Assembly: GCF_009735645.1 (NCBI RefSeq)
Contig: NZ_CP032550.1
Span: 620,001-684,000, forward strand
DNA length: 64,000 nt
Reading direction: 5' to 3'
Origin: Microbacterium oryzae
Lineage (GTDB): Bacteria; Actinomycetota; Actinomycetes; Actinomycetales; Microbacteriaceae
The notes under the pieces are model-generated. The model made no database searches, was not told the origin of the DNA, and was given only the letters and a program-made list of their open reading frames with translations. A program made the position numbers and the translations under genes. This document shows positions 8,073 through 16,931 of this stretch, piece by piece (position 1 is the stretch's first letter; each line of letters starts with the position of its first letter).

Positions 8073-8780
8073 TCAGGGCCAGGAGGGCTCGGCCTCGGGC
8101 GCCACGACGAGCTCGCGCACCTCGACCCCCTGCGGCTGCTGCAGCGCGAACAGGATGGTGCGCGCCACCTCCGACGGGTCGATGAGCTGCGCGTCGGGGC
8201 CGGGCTTGTACTGCTCGTCGCGGTCGTCGAAGAACCGCGTGCGCATGCCGGCGGGGATGAGCGTGGTGACGCCGATGCGGCCGTGCGACTCCGCGGCCAG
8301 CGCGCGGGAGAACCCGAGCACGCCGAACTTCGACGCGCAGTACGCCGTCGCGTCGGGGAGGGCCCGCAGCGCGAGCGACGACGCCACCGTGATGACCCGG
8401 CCGTGCACCTTCTCGATGTGCGGCAGCGCCGCGCGGACGGTCGACACCGTGCCCATCAGGTTGACGCCGATGACGAGCTCCCACTGGTCCGCCGCCACGT
8501 CGCCCAGCTGACCGCAGCGGTCGATGCCGGCGGCGGTCACCACGGCGTCGATCCCGCCGAGCTCCTCGGCGATCTCGGCGACCGCGCGCTCGACGGCGGC
8601 GCGGTCGGAGACGTCCGCCTGGCGGGCGAGGACGCCGTCGCCGGCGCCGGCGATGTCGCGGTCGATGACCGCGGGCGTCCCTCCGGCTTCTGCGACGGCG
8701 CGCACGACCGCCTGGCCGAGGCCGGAGCCTCCGCCGGTGATGAGAACGCGGCCGACGGGGCGGGGGTAGGTGTCCTGCAT
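8073..8780 (-). CDS. SDR-family oxidoreductase
   Basis: 235-residue classical SDR with the cofactor motif LITGGGSGLG at residue 13, 'VVTAAGI' in place of NNAG, the catalytic serine in 'ITVASSLAL', and the active-site 'YCASKFG'. Asp in 'VIDRD' after the second strand suggests NAD(H) preference. It has the classical rather than extended SDR architecture, so it is not an HldD-type heptose epimerase. It follows the second hldE gene by 46 nt with its own Shine-Dalgarno (ggagaaggagc) and is probably the last gene of the gmhB-GT9-GT4-GT4-gmhA-hldE operon. The substrate is unknown. Confidence 0.85.
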   Translation of the reverse strand: MQDTYPRPVGRVLITGGGSGLGQAVVRAVAEAGGTPAVIDRDIAGAGDGVLARQADVSDRAAVERAVAEIAEELGGIDAVVTAAGIDRCGQLGDVAADQWELVIGVNLMGTVSTVRAALPHIEKVHGRVITVASSLALRALPDATAYCASKFGVLGFSRALAAESHGRIGVTTLIPAGMRTRFFDDRDEQYKPGPDAQLIDPSEVARTILFALQQPQGVEVRELVVAPEAEPSWP

Positions 8781-8826
8781 GTGCTTGCTCCTTCTCCGGC
8801 GTGTGGCCGGTGATCTGGGTGGGGTG

Positions 8827-10167
8827 TCAGCCGACCTGGGCGAGCGCGGAGGCGAGCGCCGTGGTGGATCGACCGAGGTGGTAGGGGAGCGTGAGGGCGC
8901 GGCCGCCCCACTGCTCGAGGATGCGGGCCTCGGGGAGGCTCTCCGCGCTGTAGTCGCCGCCCTTGATCCACAGGTCGGGGCGGATGGCCTCGATCGCGGA
9001 CTCGGGTCCGTCCTCGTCGAAGACGACGACGGCGTCGACGCAGGCGAGGGCGCTCAGCAGCTCCACGCGGTCCTGCTGCCCGATGATGGGGCGCTGCGGG
9101 CCCTTGAGCCTGCGCACCGAGTCGTCGGAGTTCAGGCACACGATGAGACAGTCGCCGAGTGCGCGGGCGGCCTCCAGCGTGCGGACGTGGCCGGCGTGAA
9201 CGAGGTCGAAGCAGCCGCCGGTCGCGACGACGGTGCCGCCGCGCGCGCGGACGGCCTCCGCGATCGCCCGCGCGTCGCCGCGGTCGTCGCCGAGGTGCGC
9301 GATCTCGCGCGAGGCGAGCGATGCCACGCCGCCCGCGGCGAGGTAGGAGCCCGCCTCGTCGATCGCGGCGCGCACCGCGGCGCGGCGGCTGCCGCCCTCG
9401 GCGAGCACCGTGGTCGCGGTCGCCGCGAAGCGGTCACCCGCGCCGCAGGGGTCCGACGTCGCCACGGGAAGCGCGGACAGCCGCACCGCGTCGTCGCCCT
9501 CGAGCAGCAGGGCGCCCTGATCGCCGAGCGTCACGACGACGGCCGCGCACCCCCAGCGCTCGCGCAGGACGGCGGCCGCCTCGTCGGCGTCGCGGACGCC
9601 CGCCGCGGCGGTCGCCTCGGCTTGGTTCGGCGTGACGAGGTGCGCTTGGGCGATCGGCGTCGCGCCGCGCGGGTGCGGGTCCCAGACGAGGGGCACGTGG
9701 GCCGCGCGCTCGGCGAGCGCCGCGCGCAGCGTCTCGTCGGCCGCGAGCCGGCGGCCGTAGTCGGCGACGATGACCGCGTCGGCCGCGGCGATCGCGGCGA
9801 GCATGTCGGCGGTCACCTCGGGCGCGGGCGGCTCCTCGCAGCCCTCGTCGAGACGCCCGACGGGGAGTCCGTTCGTGCGCAGCCGCGTCTTCACGGGCGT
9901 CGGCGCGTGCGAGGGCCCGGCCACGACGCCGATGCCGGCGAGGGACTCCCGCAGCTGCTCGGCGCGGGCGTCGTCGGAGAGCGCCGTGACGAGCACGACC
10001 TCGTGGCCGTCGCGCGCGAGCATCGTGGCCACGAGCCCCGCGCCGCCGGCGCGGCGCGATCGGTCGCCGACCTCGATCACGGGAACCGGGGCATCCGGGC
10101 AGAGCCGCGTCGAGGTGCCGTCGATGTCCTCGTCGAGCAGCGTGTCTCCCACCACCGCGATCTTCAT
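8827..10167 (-). CDS. hldE: HldE-like bifunctional heptose kinase / nucleotidyltransferase (copy 2)
   Basis: 446-residue PfkB kinase plus nucleotidyltransferase fusion, about 45 residues shorter than copy 1. The kinase part has '[17 protein letters not shown]', 'SRRAGGAGLVATMLARDG' and the catalytic GAGD (PCGAGDRFAATA). The transferase part has 'ATGGCFDLVHAGHVRTLE' (HxGH motif), 'NSDDSVRRLKGPQRP' and 'KGGDYSAESLPE'. Catalytic residues of both domains are kept, so both copies could be active. Its ATG overlaps the gmhA stop by 4 nt. Why two divergent copies occur in one island is open: two heptose stereochemistries, two nucleotides, or division of the two steps are possible. Confidence 0.85.
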   Translation of the reverse strand: MKIAVVGDTLLDEDIDGTSTRLCPDAPVPVIEVGDRSRRAGGAGLVATMLARDGHEVVLVTALSDDARAEQLRESLAGIGVVAGPSHAPTPVKTRLRTNGLPVGRLDEGCEEPPAPEVTADMLAAIAAADAVIVADYGRRLAADETLRAALAERAAHVPLVWDPHPRGATPIAQAHLVTPNQAEATAAAGVRDADEAAAVLRERWGCAAVVVTLGDQGALLLEGDDAVRLSALPVATSDPCGAGDRFAATATTVLAEGGSRRAAVRAAIDEAGSYLAAGGVASLASREIAHLGDDRGDARAIAEAVRARGGTVVATGGCFDLVHAGHVRTLEAARALGDCLIVCLNSDDSVRRLKGPQRPIIGQQDRVELLSALACVDAVVVFDEDGPESAIEAIRPDLWIKGGDYSAESLPEARILEQWGGRALTLPYHLGRSTTALASALAQVG

Positions 10168-10784
10168 GACCGGGCTCCTTCCTCGTTCGCCACCTGCGCG
10201 TCGAAGACGAGGCAGACGGCGTGGATGGCCGCGAGCTGCGCCTCCTGCACGTGCGGTGACGCGCCCTCGAGGCAGATCGCCTCGTCGCTCGCGTCGGCGA
10301 GCGGGTTCGGGCCCGGCCCGGTGAGCGCCCAGGTGGTCGCGCCGGCCTCGCGCGCGGCCTGCACGGCCTTCAGGAGGTTCGGGCTCGCTCCACTCGTCGA
10401 CAGCAGCAGCACGATGTCGTCCGGGCGCGCGTGCGCGCGCACCTGGCGGGCGAACACCTCGTCGAAGCCGTAGTCGTTGCCGATCGCGGTGACGCTCGAC
10501 GATTCGGCGTTCAGCGCGATGGCCGAGAACGCGGGCCGGTCGTGCTGGTAGCGGCCGACGAGCTCGGCGGTGAGGTGCTGCGCCTCGGCGGCCGAGCCGC
10601 CGTTGCCGCCGACGAGGATCCGCTGTCCGCGGCTCAGGCGCGCGGCGAGCTCCACGCCCCAGGCCCGCAGGCGGTCGGCGTGCTGCTCGGCGGCGATGAG
10701 CGCGGCCGCGGCGTCGCGGAGGTGCTCGCGGACGGGGTCGACGTCGACGCCCGTGCGGGGGCGCGTGGTCTCGGCGATGGTCAC
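10164..10784 (-). CDS. gmhA: SIS-domain phosphoheptose isomerase-like protein (GmhA-like)
   Basis: 206-residue single-SIS-domain protein. '[24 protein letters not shown]' (split: [12 protein letters not shown] and TAELVGRY) is the GmhA signature carrying the sugar-phosphate loop and the catalytic Glu. '[16 protein letters not shown]' is the second phosphate-binding loop and '[14 protein letters not shown]' the C-terminal catalytic-His region. GmhA converts sedoheptulose 7-phosphate to D-glycero-D-manno-heptose 7-phosphate. The GTG start at 10784 overlaps the upstream glycosyltransferase stop by 4 nt and has the Shine-Dalgarno ggaaggagc. DiaA-type SIS proteins look similar, but the context argues for GmhA. 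Confidence 0.85.
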   Translation of the reverse strand: MTIAETTRPRTGVDVDPVREHLRDAAAALIAAEQHADRLRAWGVELAARLSRGQRILVGGNGGSAAEAQHLTAELVGRYQHDRPAFSAIALNAESSSVTAIGNDYGFDEVFARQVRAHARPDDIVLLLSTSGASPNLLKAVQAAREAGATTWALTGPGPNPLADASDEAICLEGASPHVQEAQLAAIHAVCLVFDAQVANEEGARS

Positions 10785-12019
10785 AGCGCCGCTCCTTCCA
10801 GTCGGTGCCCCGCTCGACGCGAGCGCGACAGGGTGTTCTGGTAGATCCGCTCGGTCTGGGCCGCGACGCGGTCCCACGAGTAGCGCGACTCCACGCGCTC
10901 GCGCCCTGCGGCGCCGAAGGCGCGCAGCCGGTCGGCGTCGGGGAGGAGCAGCTGCAGCGCCGACGCGATCGCCTCGGGATCGCGCGGCGGCACGTGCAGT
11001 CCGGTGACGCCGTCGACGACGCTGTCGATGAGGCCGCCGACCGAGGCGGCGACGACGGGCGTGCCGCAGGCCATGGCCTCCAGCGGCACGATGCCGAACG
11101 GCTCGTACCAGGGCGCGCACACCACGACGTCGGCCGAGCGCAGCAGGGCCGGCATGTCCTCGCGGCTCGCCTGGCCGCGGAAGCGCACCAGGTCGCTCAC
11201 GCCCAGCTCGTCGGCGAGCTCCTGCAGACGGTGCACCTCGGGGTCGCCGTGCGTGGCGCCGGCGACGATGAGCTCGATGTCGTCGATGCCCTCCGCGCGC
11301 AGCAGCGCGATGGCCCGCACCACGAGGTCGACGCCCTTGCGGGGGACGATGCGCCCGACGCTCAGCACGCGGTAGCGCGCACCGCGCTCCTCGACGGGCC
11401 CCTCGGCCTGGAAGAGGTCGAGGTCGACCCCGCAGGGCGCGATCGCGATGCGCCGCGACGGCACGCCGAGGGCGCGCAGCTCGAACGCCTCGTCCGAGCA
11501 CGTCGCCACGACGGTGTCGGCCTCGCGGCCCACGCGCGGCTCGAGATACTCGCGCTCCGGGGGGCTCGTGTCGGCGGCGCCCTGGTGGCGGCGCTTCACG
11601 GCACCCAGCGCGTGGAAGGTGTGCAGCACCGGGGGCGGCGTGCTCGCGCCGCGCAGTGCTGCGGCGCCGTCGAGGGCGGCGAGGCCCGACATCCAGAAGT
11701 GGCTGTGCACGACGTCGGGGCGGTCGTCGGCCCAGTGGGCGGCGAGGCCGGCGGCGAGCTCGCCCATGTACGGCAGGAGATCGTCCTTGGCGACGTGCTC
11801 GGCGGGGCCGGCGTCGACGTGCACGACGTCCACGCCCTCGTCGAAGGCGACGCGATGCGGCAGCGCCTCGTCGTCGCGGCGCGTGTAGACGGTCACGGAG
11901 TGGCCGCGGCGCGCGAGGGCGCGCGACAGGGCGGCGACGTGGACGTTCTGGCCGCCGGCGTCGACGCTTCCGGGTGCGGCCAGCGGGCTCGCGTGTTCGG
12001 AGACCATCGAGATCTTCAT
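10781..12019 (-). CDS. Glycosyltransferase family 4 (group 1), MshA/sucrose-synthase-like
   Basis: 412-residue GT-B enzyme. The N-terminus '[22 protein letters not shown]' (GGQNVHV loop) is typical of retaining GT4 enzymes. The C-terminal domain has '[19 protein letters not shown]' and '[18 protein letters not shown]', the E-x7-E nucleotide-sugar motif. Its stop overlaps the gmhA GTG, and its ATG at 12019 overlaps the next glycosyltransferase stop by 4 nt, so it sits in a tightly coupled operon. It likely adds one residue of a heptose-containing glycan; donor and acceptor cannot be read from sequence. Confidence 0.88.
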   Translation of the reverse strand: MKISMVSEHASPLAAPGSVDAGGQNVHVAALSRALARRGHSVTVYTRRDDEALPHRVAFDEGVDVVHVDAGPAEHVAKDDLLPYMGELAAGLAAHWADDRPDVVHSHFWMSGLAALDGAAALRGASTPPPVLHTFHALGAVKRRHQGAADTSPPEREYLEPRVGREADTVVATCSDEAFELRALGVPSRRIAIAPCGVDLDLFQAEGPVEERGARYRVLSVGRIVPRKGVDLVVRAIALLRAEGIDDIELIVAGATHGDPEVHRLQELADELGVSDLVRFRGQASREDMPALLRSADVVVCAPWYEPFGIVPLEAMACGTPVVAASVGGLIDSVVDGVTGLHVPPRDPEAIASALQLLLPDADRLRAFGAAGRERVESRYSWDRVAAQTERIYQNTLSRSRRAGHRLEGAAL

Positions 12020-13056
12020 CGGTCCGTTCCTTCCGTGATCGTGACGAGCGTCGGTGCCATCCGCCGCGTGTCGCCGGTGCCGGCGGACGCCCGCCGGCGT
12101 CGTGCCGCGGCATGCGCCGCGACGCGGTCCTCGAAGAGCCCGTCCCACGCACGCAGGAAGGTCTTCAGCCCGTAGTGCTCGAGCGCGAACGCGCGCGCCG
12201 CGGCGCCGCGCGTCCGGGCGTCGTCCGGGTCGTCCATGAGGCGCCGGGCCGCCAGCGCCAGCTCCTCCGGGTCGGACGACAGGGCGCCCGCCTCCGGCGG
12301 CACTGCCCGCGCGGCCTCGGTGGTCGCGAGCACGAGCACGGGCATGGCGAGGTGCATGGCCTCCAGCAGCGACAGTCCGAGCGACGTCCACCGCAGCGGG
12401 TGCAGGTACGCGCGGCGTCGCGCCAGCTCCGAGTGCAGGCGCGCGGTCGGCAGGTCTCCGACGACCTGCAGGCGGTCCTCGCCGAGACCGAGCGACGCCG
12501 GCAGCAGATGGTTGTCGATTCCGAAGGTGTGGAGGGGAGCCGCCTCGGCGAAGCGCGGCAGCAGGTCGGTCCCCGTCACGCGCGCGCGCCGCACCGGTTC
12601 GTTCACGACGACGCCGAGGGCGGCGATCTCGCCGGTGTACAGCGGGCCGGGGTCGGGGATGCCGTGCTCGATGACGACCGTGGGAGCCTGGCCGCTGTCC
12701 CACACCAGGCGGTTGAAGTGCGTGACGTGGACGATGGGGATGTCCGTCTGGTCGGCGAGCGGATGCCGCTGGTCGATCGGGTGCTGCTTGGGCGTGTTGT
12801 GCTCGACGAAGACCGCCGGCACGTCGCGCCCCGGCACCCGGCCGAGGAGCCGCTCGACGAGCTCGATCTCCTCGAGGCGCTGCAGCACGATGAGGTCGAC
12901 CTCCTCCTCGCGGAGCGCCATCTCGTCGACCGCGCGCGCGGCGGGCGGCAGCGGCGGCGCGGTGGCGCCCGCGGCGACGGGGATGAGGTAGTCGTGCGAT
13001 CCGGACAGGAAGGCGTTCATCCATCCGCCGTGCACGTGCCAGGCCAGGATCCTCAT
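12016..13056 (-). CDS. Glycosyltransferase (GT4-like)
   Basis: 346-residue GT-B-like enzyme. N-terminal '[19 protein letters not shown]' includes the HGGW acceptor loop seen in related actinobacterial and proteobacterial glycosyltransferases. Residues about 225-260 have '[22 protein letters not shown]', the E-x7-E-like donor site (first Glu replaced by Thr/Ser region). It overlaps its neighbours by 4 nt on both sides, so it belongs to the gmhB operon. The replacement of the first glutamate may mean altered donor handling. The sugar transferred is unknown. Confidence 0.78.
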   Translation of the reverse strand: MRILAWHVHGGWMNAFLSGSHDYLIPVAAGATAPPLPPAARAVDEMALREEEVDLIVLQRLEEIELVERLLGRVPGRDVPAVFVEHNTPKQHPIDQRHPLADQTDIPIVHVTHFNRLVWDSGQAPTVVIEHGIPDPGPLYTGEIAALGVVVNEPVRRARVTGTDLLPRFAEAAPLHTFGIDNHLLPASLGLGEDRLQVVGDLPTARLHSELARRRAYLHPLRWTSLGLSLLEAMHLAMPVLVLATTEAARAVPPEAGALSSDPEELALAARRLMDDPDDARTRGAAARAFALEHYGLKTFLRAWDGLFEDRVAAHAAARRRRASAGTGDTRRMAPTLVTITEGTDR

Positions 13057-14117
13057 GCGGTGACTCCGTCCTTCGAGGAATGGGGTGAGGGGATGCGCGC
13101 GTGCTCGTCGGCGAGGCGGATGGCCGAGGCCGCCGCCTCCTCGGGAGCGACGCCCGCCAGACAGGGGTGGCCGGGCACGGGGCAGTTCCGAGCCCTGGTG
13201 CCGCGACAGGGCGCTTCCTGGTCGCCGAGGAGGGCGACGGGGACGCCGTAGGGCGCCCAGCGGATGGCCGGGACGACGGGGGAGAAGAGGCTCACGACGG
13301 GCGTTCCGACGGCGGCGGCGAGGTGCGCAGGGCCGGTGTTGCCGACGATCACGACGTCGGCGCCGGCGAGGACGCCCGCGAGCTGCGACAGCTCCAGGTC
13401 GCCTGCGAGGTCGACCGCGCCGGGGGCTGCGGCGACGACGAGGTCGACGAGGTCCTGCTCGCCCGCGGAGCCGGTGACCACGACGCGGCGCCCGACCTCG
13501 ACGAGCAGCGCGGCGGTGCGGGCGAAGCGCTCGGGCGGCCAGCGGCGCGCGTCGACGGCTGCGCCCGGGTGCACCACGATGTAGGGATCGGCGCCCGTGA
13601 GGGCGCTCATGTCGGGCGGCGTCGCCACGCGCATGCGCCGGTCGCCTTCCGGAGCGAACCCGGCCGCCGCCGCGATGGCGAGCGCGCGCTCGACCTCGGG
13701 GATGTCCTCGGGGAGGTCCTCGCCGGGTCGCAGGCGCACGTCGAGGAGCGAGCCGGCGTAGTCGACGGAGGCGCCGGCGATGCGCGTCACGCCCGCCAGG
13801 CGCAGGATGAGCGCGAGGGGGAGCGGCGACTGGTGGAACGAGGTGAGGATGACCGCCTCGGTCACGTCGGCCGCGGCGATGAGCTCGCGGAGCCGGCCGA
13901 TGTGCTCATCCGTTGCCGCCGGCGCGGGGTCGGCGATCCAGGGCGCGTCCCAGACCAGCACCTCGGCGACGCCGGGGAGGAGGGCCGCCGCGGCCGCGCC
14001 GCGCGGACCGCAGAGCATGACCACCTCGGCCTCGCGCGCGACGGCGCGCACGGCGGGGCCGGTGATCAGCACGTCGCCCATGCTGTCCAGGCGCGCGACG
14101 AGCACGCGCCGGGTCAC
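13053..14117 (-). CDS. Glycosyltransferase family 9 (heptosyltransferase-like), copy 2
   Basis: 354-residue GT9 enzyme. '[22 protein letters not shown]' is the N-terminal signature. '[21 protein letters not shown]', '[13 protein letters not shown]' and '[23 protein letters not shown]' mark the donor domain. Near the C-terminus three cysteines ([17 protein letters not shown]) follow the pattern of heptosyltransferases that carry late cysteines. The GTG start at 14117 overlaps the gmhB stop by 4 nt (GTGA). It likely transfers an activated heptose made by this operon. Confidence 0.88.
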   Translation of the reverse strand: MTRRVLVARLDSMGDVLITGPAVRAVAREAEVVMLCGPRGAAAAALLPGVAEVLVWDAPWIADPAPAATDEHIGRLRELIAAADVTEAVILTSFHQSPLPLALILRLAGVTRIAGASVDYAGSLLDVRLRPGEDLPEDIPEVERALAIAAAAGFAPEGDRRMRVATPPDMSALTGADPYIVVHPGAAVDARRWPPERFARTAALLVEVGRRVVVTGSAGEQDLVDLVVAAAPGAVDLAGDLELSQLAGVLAGADVVIVGNTGPAHLAAAVGTPVVSLFSPVVPAIRWAPYGVPVALLGDQEAPCRGTRARNCPVPGHPCLAGVAPEEAAASAIRLADEHARIPSPHSSKDGVTA

Positions 14118-14656
14118 GAGGCCGCTCCCACCGGTGCGAGGAGCATCTCGACGGCGGCGCGGAGGTCGGTCGCGACGGCGGGAGCTGCGGCGACCTCCTC
14201 CGGGAGGGTGCGGGCGGTGGGCACGAGCACGGCGCGTGCGCCGGCCGCGGCCGCTGCGCCCATATCGGCGCCGATGTCGCCGATGACGGCGACCTGCGAC
14301 GGCGCGAGGCCGAGCGCCGCGGCGGCGGAGAGCACCATGCCGGGCCGGGGCTTGCGGCACGCGCAGCCGTCCTCGGGCCCATGCGGGCAGTACCGCCAGA
14401 CGTCGAAGGGCCCGAGCAGCTCGTCCACGCGGGCGTTCACCGCGCGCGCCTGCTCGTCGGTGAGGATGCCGCGCGCGATGCCGGACTGGTTGCTGACGAC
14501 GCCCGTGGCGAGGCCCGCCGCGCGGACGCGCTCGAGCGCCGCGACCGCCGTCGGCATGGGCGACACCTGCTCCGGGTCGCCGTTGTAGGGCACGTCCACG
14601 ATGAGAGTGTCATCGCGATCGAAGAGGATCGCGCGCAGGGCGTCGTCGACGGTCAT
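14114..14656 (-). CDS. gmhB: GmhB-like D-glycero-D-manno-heptose 1,7-bisphosphate 7-phosphatase
   Basis: 180-residue HAD phosphatase of the histidinol-phosphatase/GmhB type. Motif I is 'LFDRDDTLI', motif II 'GVVSNQSGIARG', motif III the Lys in 'CRKPRPGM', and motif IV 'GDIGADMGA'. The zinc-binding CPH...CAC residues of GmhB (CPHGPEDGCACRK) are kept. In the pathway it removes the 7-phosphate between the two HldE steps. It is the first gene of the operon, with Shine-Dalgarno gaggaggga, and the shared island motif lies 27 nt upstream of its ATG. Confidence 0.88.
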   Translation of the reverse strand: MTVDDALRAILFDRDDTLIVDVPYNGDPEQVSPMPTAVAALERVRAAGLATGVVSNQSGIARGILTDEQARAVNARVDELLGPFDVWRYCPHGPEDGCACRKPRPGMVLSAAAALGLAPSQVAVIGDIGADMGAAAAAGARAVLVPTARTLPEEVAAAPAVATDLRAAVEMLLAPVGAAS

Positions 14657-14797
14657 AGCAGAAGCACTTCCCTCCTCGACGCGGAAGCAAACTCCTCCGC
14701 GAGAACTTCCCCTCCGGGCGTGGCGCGTCGCGGCCATCCGCTCGCTCGGCCGGGCCCCGGTTACCGCCGCCTCGGCCGCAGACCCCAGGATGGACGG
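14657..14797. promoter_or_regulatory. Divergent promoter region between gmhB operon and third GT9 gene, with shared motif
   Basis: 141-bp region. On the minus strand 14683-14700 reads gcggaggagtttgcttcc, matching the motif at 6753-6769 upstream of the first GT9 gene except for a 2-nt insertion and a 1-nt deletion. On the plus side CAGGAT lies 6 nt before the GTG at 14798, resembling a -10 box of a leaderless gene. Both divergent regions of the island thus carry one copy of the motif. Confidence 0.4.
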
Positions 14798-15751
14798 GTG
14801 CGCATCTTCACCGAACCCTCCGACCGGCCGATCCTCCTGGCGCTGCGCGCGCTGAAGCTCGGCGATCTCCTGGTGGCCGTCCCGGCCCTGCACGGGCTGC
14901 GGCGCGCGTACCCCGACCACGAGCTCGTCTTCGCGGGCCCCGGCTGGCTGGAGCCCGTGGCCGCGCTCGTCGGGGACATCGACGCGCTGCTGCCGACCCC
15001 GGGCCTCGACGACCTGCTGCCGCTGGAGCCGGGCATCGTCGACGTCGCGGTGAACCTGCACGGCAACGGCCCCGAGAGCCGCGCCGTCATCGACGCGCTC
15101 GAGCCGCGGGTGAAGATGGTGCACCGCTCGCCGTCCGACCCGGACGCGCTGCCGTGGCTCGACGGCATCCTCGAGCGCCACCGCTGGGCGCGGCTGGTGT
15201 CGGCCTTCGGCGCGCCGGCCGACGAGGACGACGTCGCCATCTCGGTGCCCGACGAGGAGCCGCTCGCCCGCGGGGCCGCGGTGATCCATGTGGGCGCCTT
15301 CTACGGCTCGCGCCAGTGGCCTGTCGAGCGGTTCGCCGCCGTGGCCGCCGCGCTGCGTGAGGACGGGATGCGCGTGATGCTCACCGGCGGCGGCGCCGAC
15401 CGCGAGCGCGCCGAGGCGGTCGCGGCCGCCGTCGGCATCCCCGATGAGGACGTGCTGGCCGGGCGCACCGACCTCACGGCGCTGGCCGCGCTCATCGCGG
15501 CGGCGGCGGTGGTCGTCACGGCCGACACCGGCGCCGCGCACGTGGCGTCCGCGTACGGCACGCCGTCGGTCATCGTGTTCGGCCCGGCGCCCGTGGCGGA
15601 GTGGGGCCCGCCCGCCGGCCCGCACATCGCTCTGACCGACGCGAGCCTGCGTCGCGGCGACGCCTTCGCCGACACCCCCGACCCCGCCCTGCTCGCGGTC
15701 ACCGCCGATGACGTGCTGGCCGCCGCCCGTCGGGTGCGCCGCACGGTCTGA
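14798..15751 (+). CDS. Glycosyltransferase family 9 (heptosyltransferase-like), copy 3
   Basis: 317-residue GT9 enzyme. 'LLALRALKLGDLLVAVPALHGL' is the N-terminal signature. 'AAVIHVGAFYGSRQWPVERFA', 'VMLTGGGADRERA' and 'VVVTADTGAAHVASAYGTPSVIVFG' form the donor domain. The GTG at 14798 fits the conserved N-terminus; CAGGAT-N6-GTG upstream suggests either a short Shine-Dalgarno or a leaderless -10. It is read divergently from gmhB, and it is followed 29 nt later by the convergent sigma factor gene. It is the third GT9 of the island, consistent with several different heptosyl linkages. Confidence 0.87.
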   Translation: MRIFTEPSDRPILLALRALKLGDLLVAVPALHGLRRAYPDHELVFAGPGWLEPVAALVGDIDALLPTPGLDDLLPLEPGIVDVAVNLHGNGPESRAVIDALEPRVKMVHRSPSDPDALPWLDGILERHRWARLVSAFGAPADEDDVAISVPDEEPLARGAAVIHVGAFYGSRQWPVERFAAVAAALREDGMRVMLTGGGADRERAEAVAAAVGIPDEDVLAGRTDLTALAALIAAAAVVVTADTGAAHVASAYGTPSVIVFGPAPVAEWGPPAGPHIALTDASLRRGDAFADTPDPALLAVTADDVLAAARRVRRTV

Positions 15752-15780
15752 CCCCGTCGGCGCGCCGACCCCGACCGCCC

Positions 15781-16626
15781 TCATGCCGCCAGGAGGTCGG
15801 GGGTCAGGCGGCCGCGCAGCGTGGCGAGGATCTTCGTCAGCAGGCGCGAGATCTGCATCTGCGTCACGCCGCACTCGCGTGCGATCTCCGCCTGCGACTG
15901 CTCGTGGACGAAGCGGAGGTAGAGGATCCGGCGGTCGCGCGGGCTGAGGGTGCGGCAGGCGTCGGCGAGGGCCGCGGCCACCTCGGCGCGCGCGAACTCG
16001 GTGCCCGTCGCGCGCAGCGTGTCGCCGAGGGTGAGCGTGCCCAGGCCGTCGGCCGCGATGCCGTGCGGGGCGTCGAGCGAGGCAGGCTGCCGGCTCTGCC
16101 CGCAGTCCAGCGCCTGCACGATGTCGTCGACGCTGAAGCCGGTCTCCTGCGCGATCTCCGCCGCGCTCGGCTCGTGGCCCAGCCGCTGCGCGATGCCGGG
16201 GATGGTGGTGCGCAGCTCCGAGTGGAGCTCCTGCAGGTGCCGCGGCGGCCGCACCAGCCAGCTCGTGTCGCGCAGGTAGCGCTTGATCTCGCCGGCGATC
16301 GTCGGCACGGCGAAGGAGACGATGTCTGCGCCGCGGGTCGGCTCGAAGCGCTGGATGGCCTTCGTGAGCCCGAGGTACGCGACCTGCCGGAGGTCGCCGG
16401 CGTCCTGCGAGCGCGCGAGGTAGCGGCTCGCGACGGCGTCGGCCACGTCGAGGTAGTCGACCACGACCCGCTGCTGGATCCGCCGCCGCTCGGCCTCGGG
16501 AGCGTCGAGCGCCTCGGTCAGCAGCGCGACCGACCGCGCGTTCCGATCGTCCTGCTCGGCCCGCCGAGCCGCAGCCGCAGCCCGGCGCGCGGGGCTTCCG
16601 AGCGAAGCGAGGGTCGTGACGGGCAT
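15781..16626 (-). CDS. SigB/SigF/SigG-type alternative sigma factor
   Basis: 281-residue sigma-70 family factor with regions 2, 3 and 4. Region 2 has 'DYLDVADAVASRYLARSQD', 'DLRQVAYLGLTKAIQRFEP' and 'FAVPTIAGEIKRYLRD'; region 3 has the RPPRHLQEL start; region 4 ends with 'DRRILYLRFVHEQSQAEIA' and 'GVTQMQISRLL'. This is the general-stress/sporulation class (SigB, SigF). ATG 16626 is chosen because AGAGG sits 5 nt upstream; a GTG two codons earlier would overlap the Shine-Dalgarno. No anti-sigma gene is adjacent. It diverges from a manganese catalase gene, a plausible regulon member. Confidence 0.9.
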   Translation of the reverse strand: MPVTTLASLGSPARRAAAAARRAEQDDRNARSVALLTEALDAPEAERRRIQQRVVVDYLDVADAVASRYLARSQDAGDLRQVAYLGLTKAIQRFEPTRGADIVSFAVPTIAGEIKRYLRDTSWLVRPPRHLQELHSELRTTIPGIAQRLGHEPSAAEIAQETGFSVDDIVQALDCGQSRQPASLDAPHGIAADGLGTLTLGDTLRATGTEFARAEVAAALADACRTLSPRDRRILYLRFVHEQSQAEIARECGVTQMQISRLLTKILATLRGRLTPDLLAA

Positions 16627-16931
16627 GGGCACCTCTTTCGAAGCGTCACGCAGATGGTCACGAGCGTCGCGTCAGCACGCGTGTCGCCCGCGGCATCTGC
16701 GGTCGTGGTGACTCCGAAGCTGCGCTCCGGAGGGAACTGCTCCTACAGAACCGCATCCCCGTGCCCGGGGGAAGTGGCTTGCGGAGAAGGAGAAGGAGCT
16801 GTAGAAGAAGTCGACGCGCCCGGGAAGCGGATTGTGCCACGCGCTCCTCCATCTCGGTACCCCCTGCGCACACCGGCATATCGAGCACAGACTTGCGGCA
16901 TCACCGCAGGATCCGACTCGAAAGGCGATTC
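16627..16931. promoter_or_regulatory. Intergenic region between sigma factor and manganese catalase genes
   Basis: 305-bp region that must contain promoters for both divergent genes. I see no convincing SigA- or SigB-type promoter pair, no palindrome longer than 8 bp and no coding-like frame with consistent third-position bias. The only clear signals are the ribosome binding sites (agagg for the sigma factor, aaagg for the catalase). Confidence 0.4.

Noticed and set aside
8073..8780. SDR as the missing HldD epimerase
   Set aside because: It has a 235-residue classical SDR layout with YxxxK at the short-form position, not the 300-plus residue extended fold of HldD.
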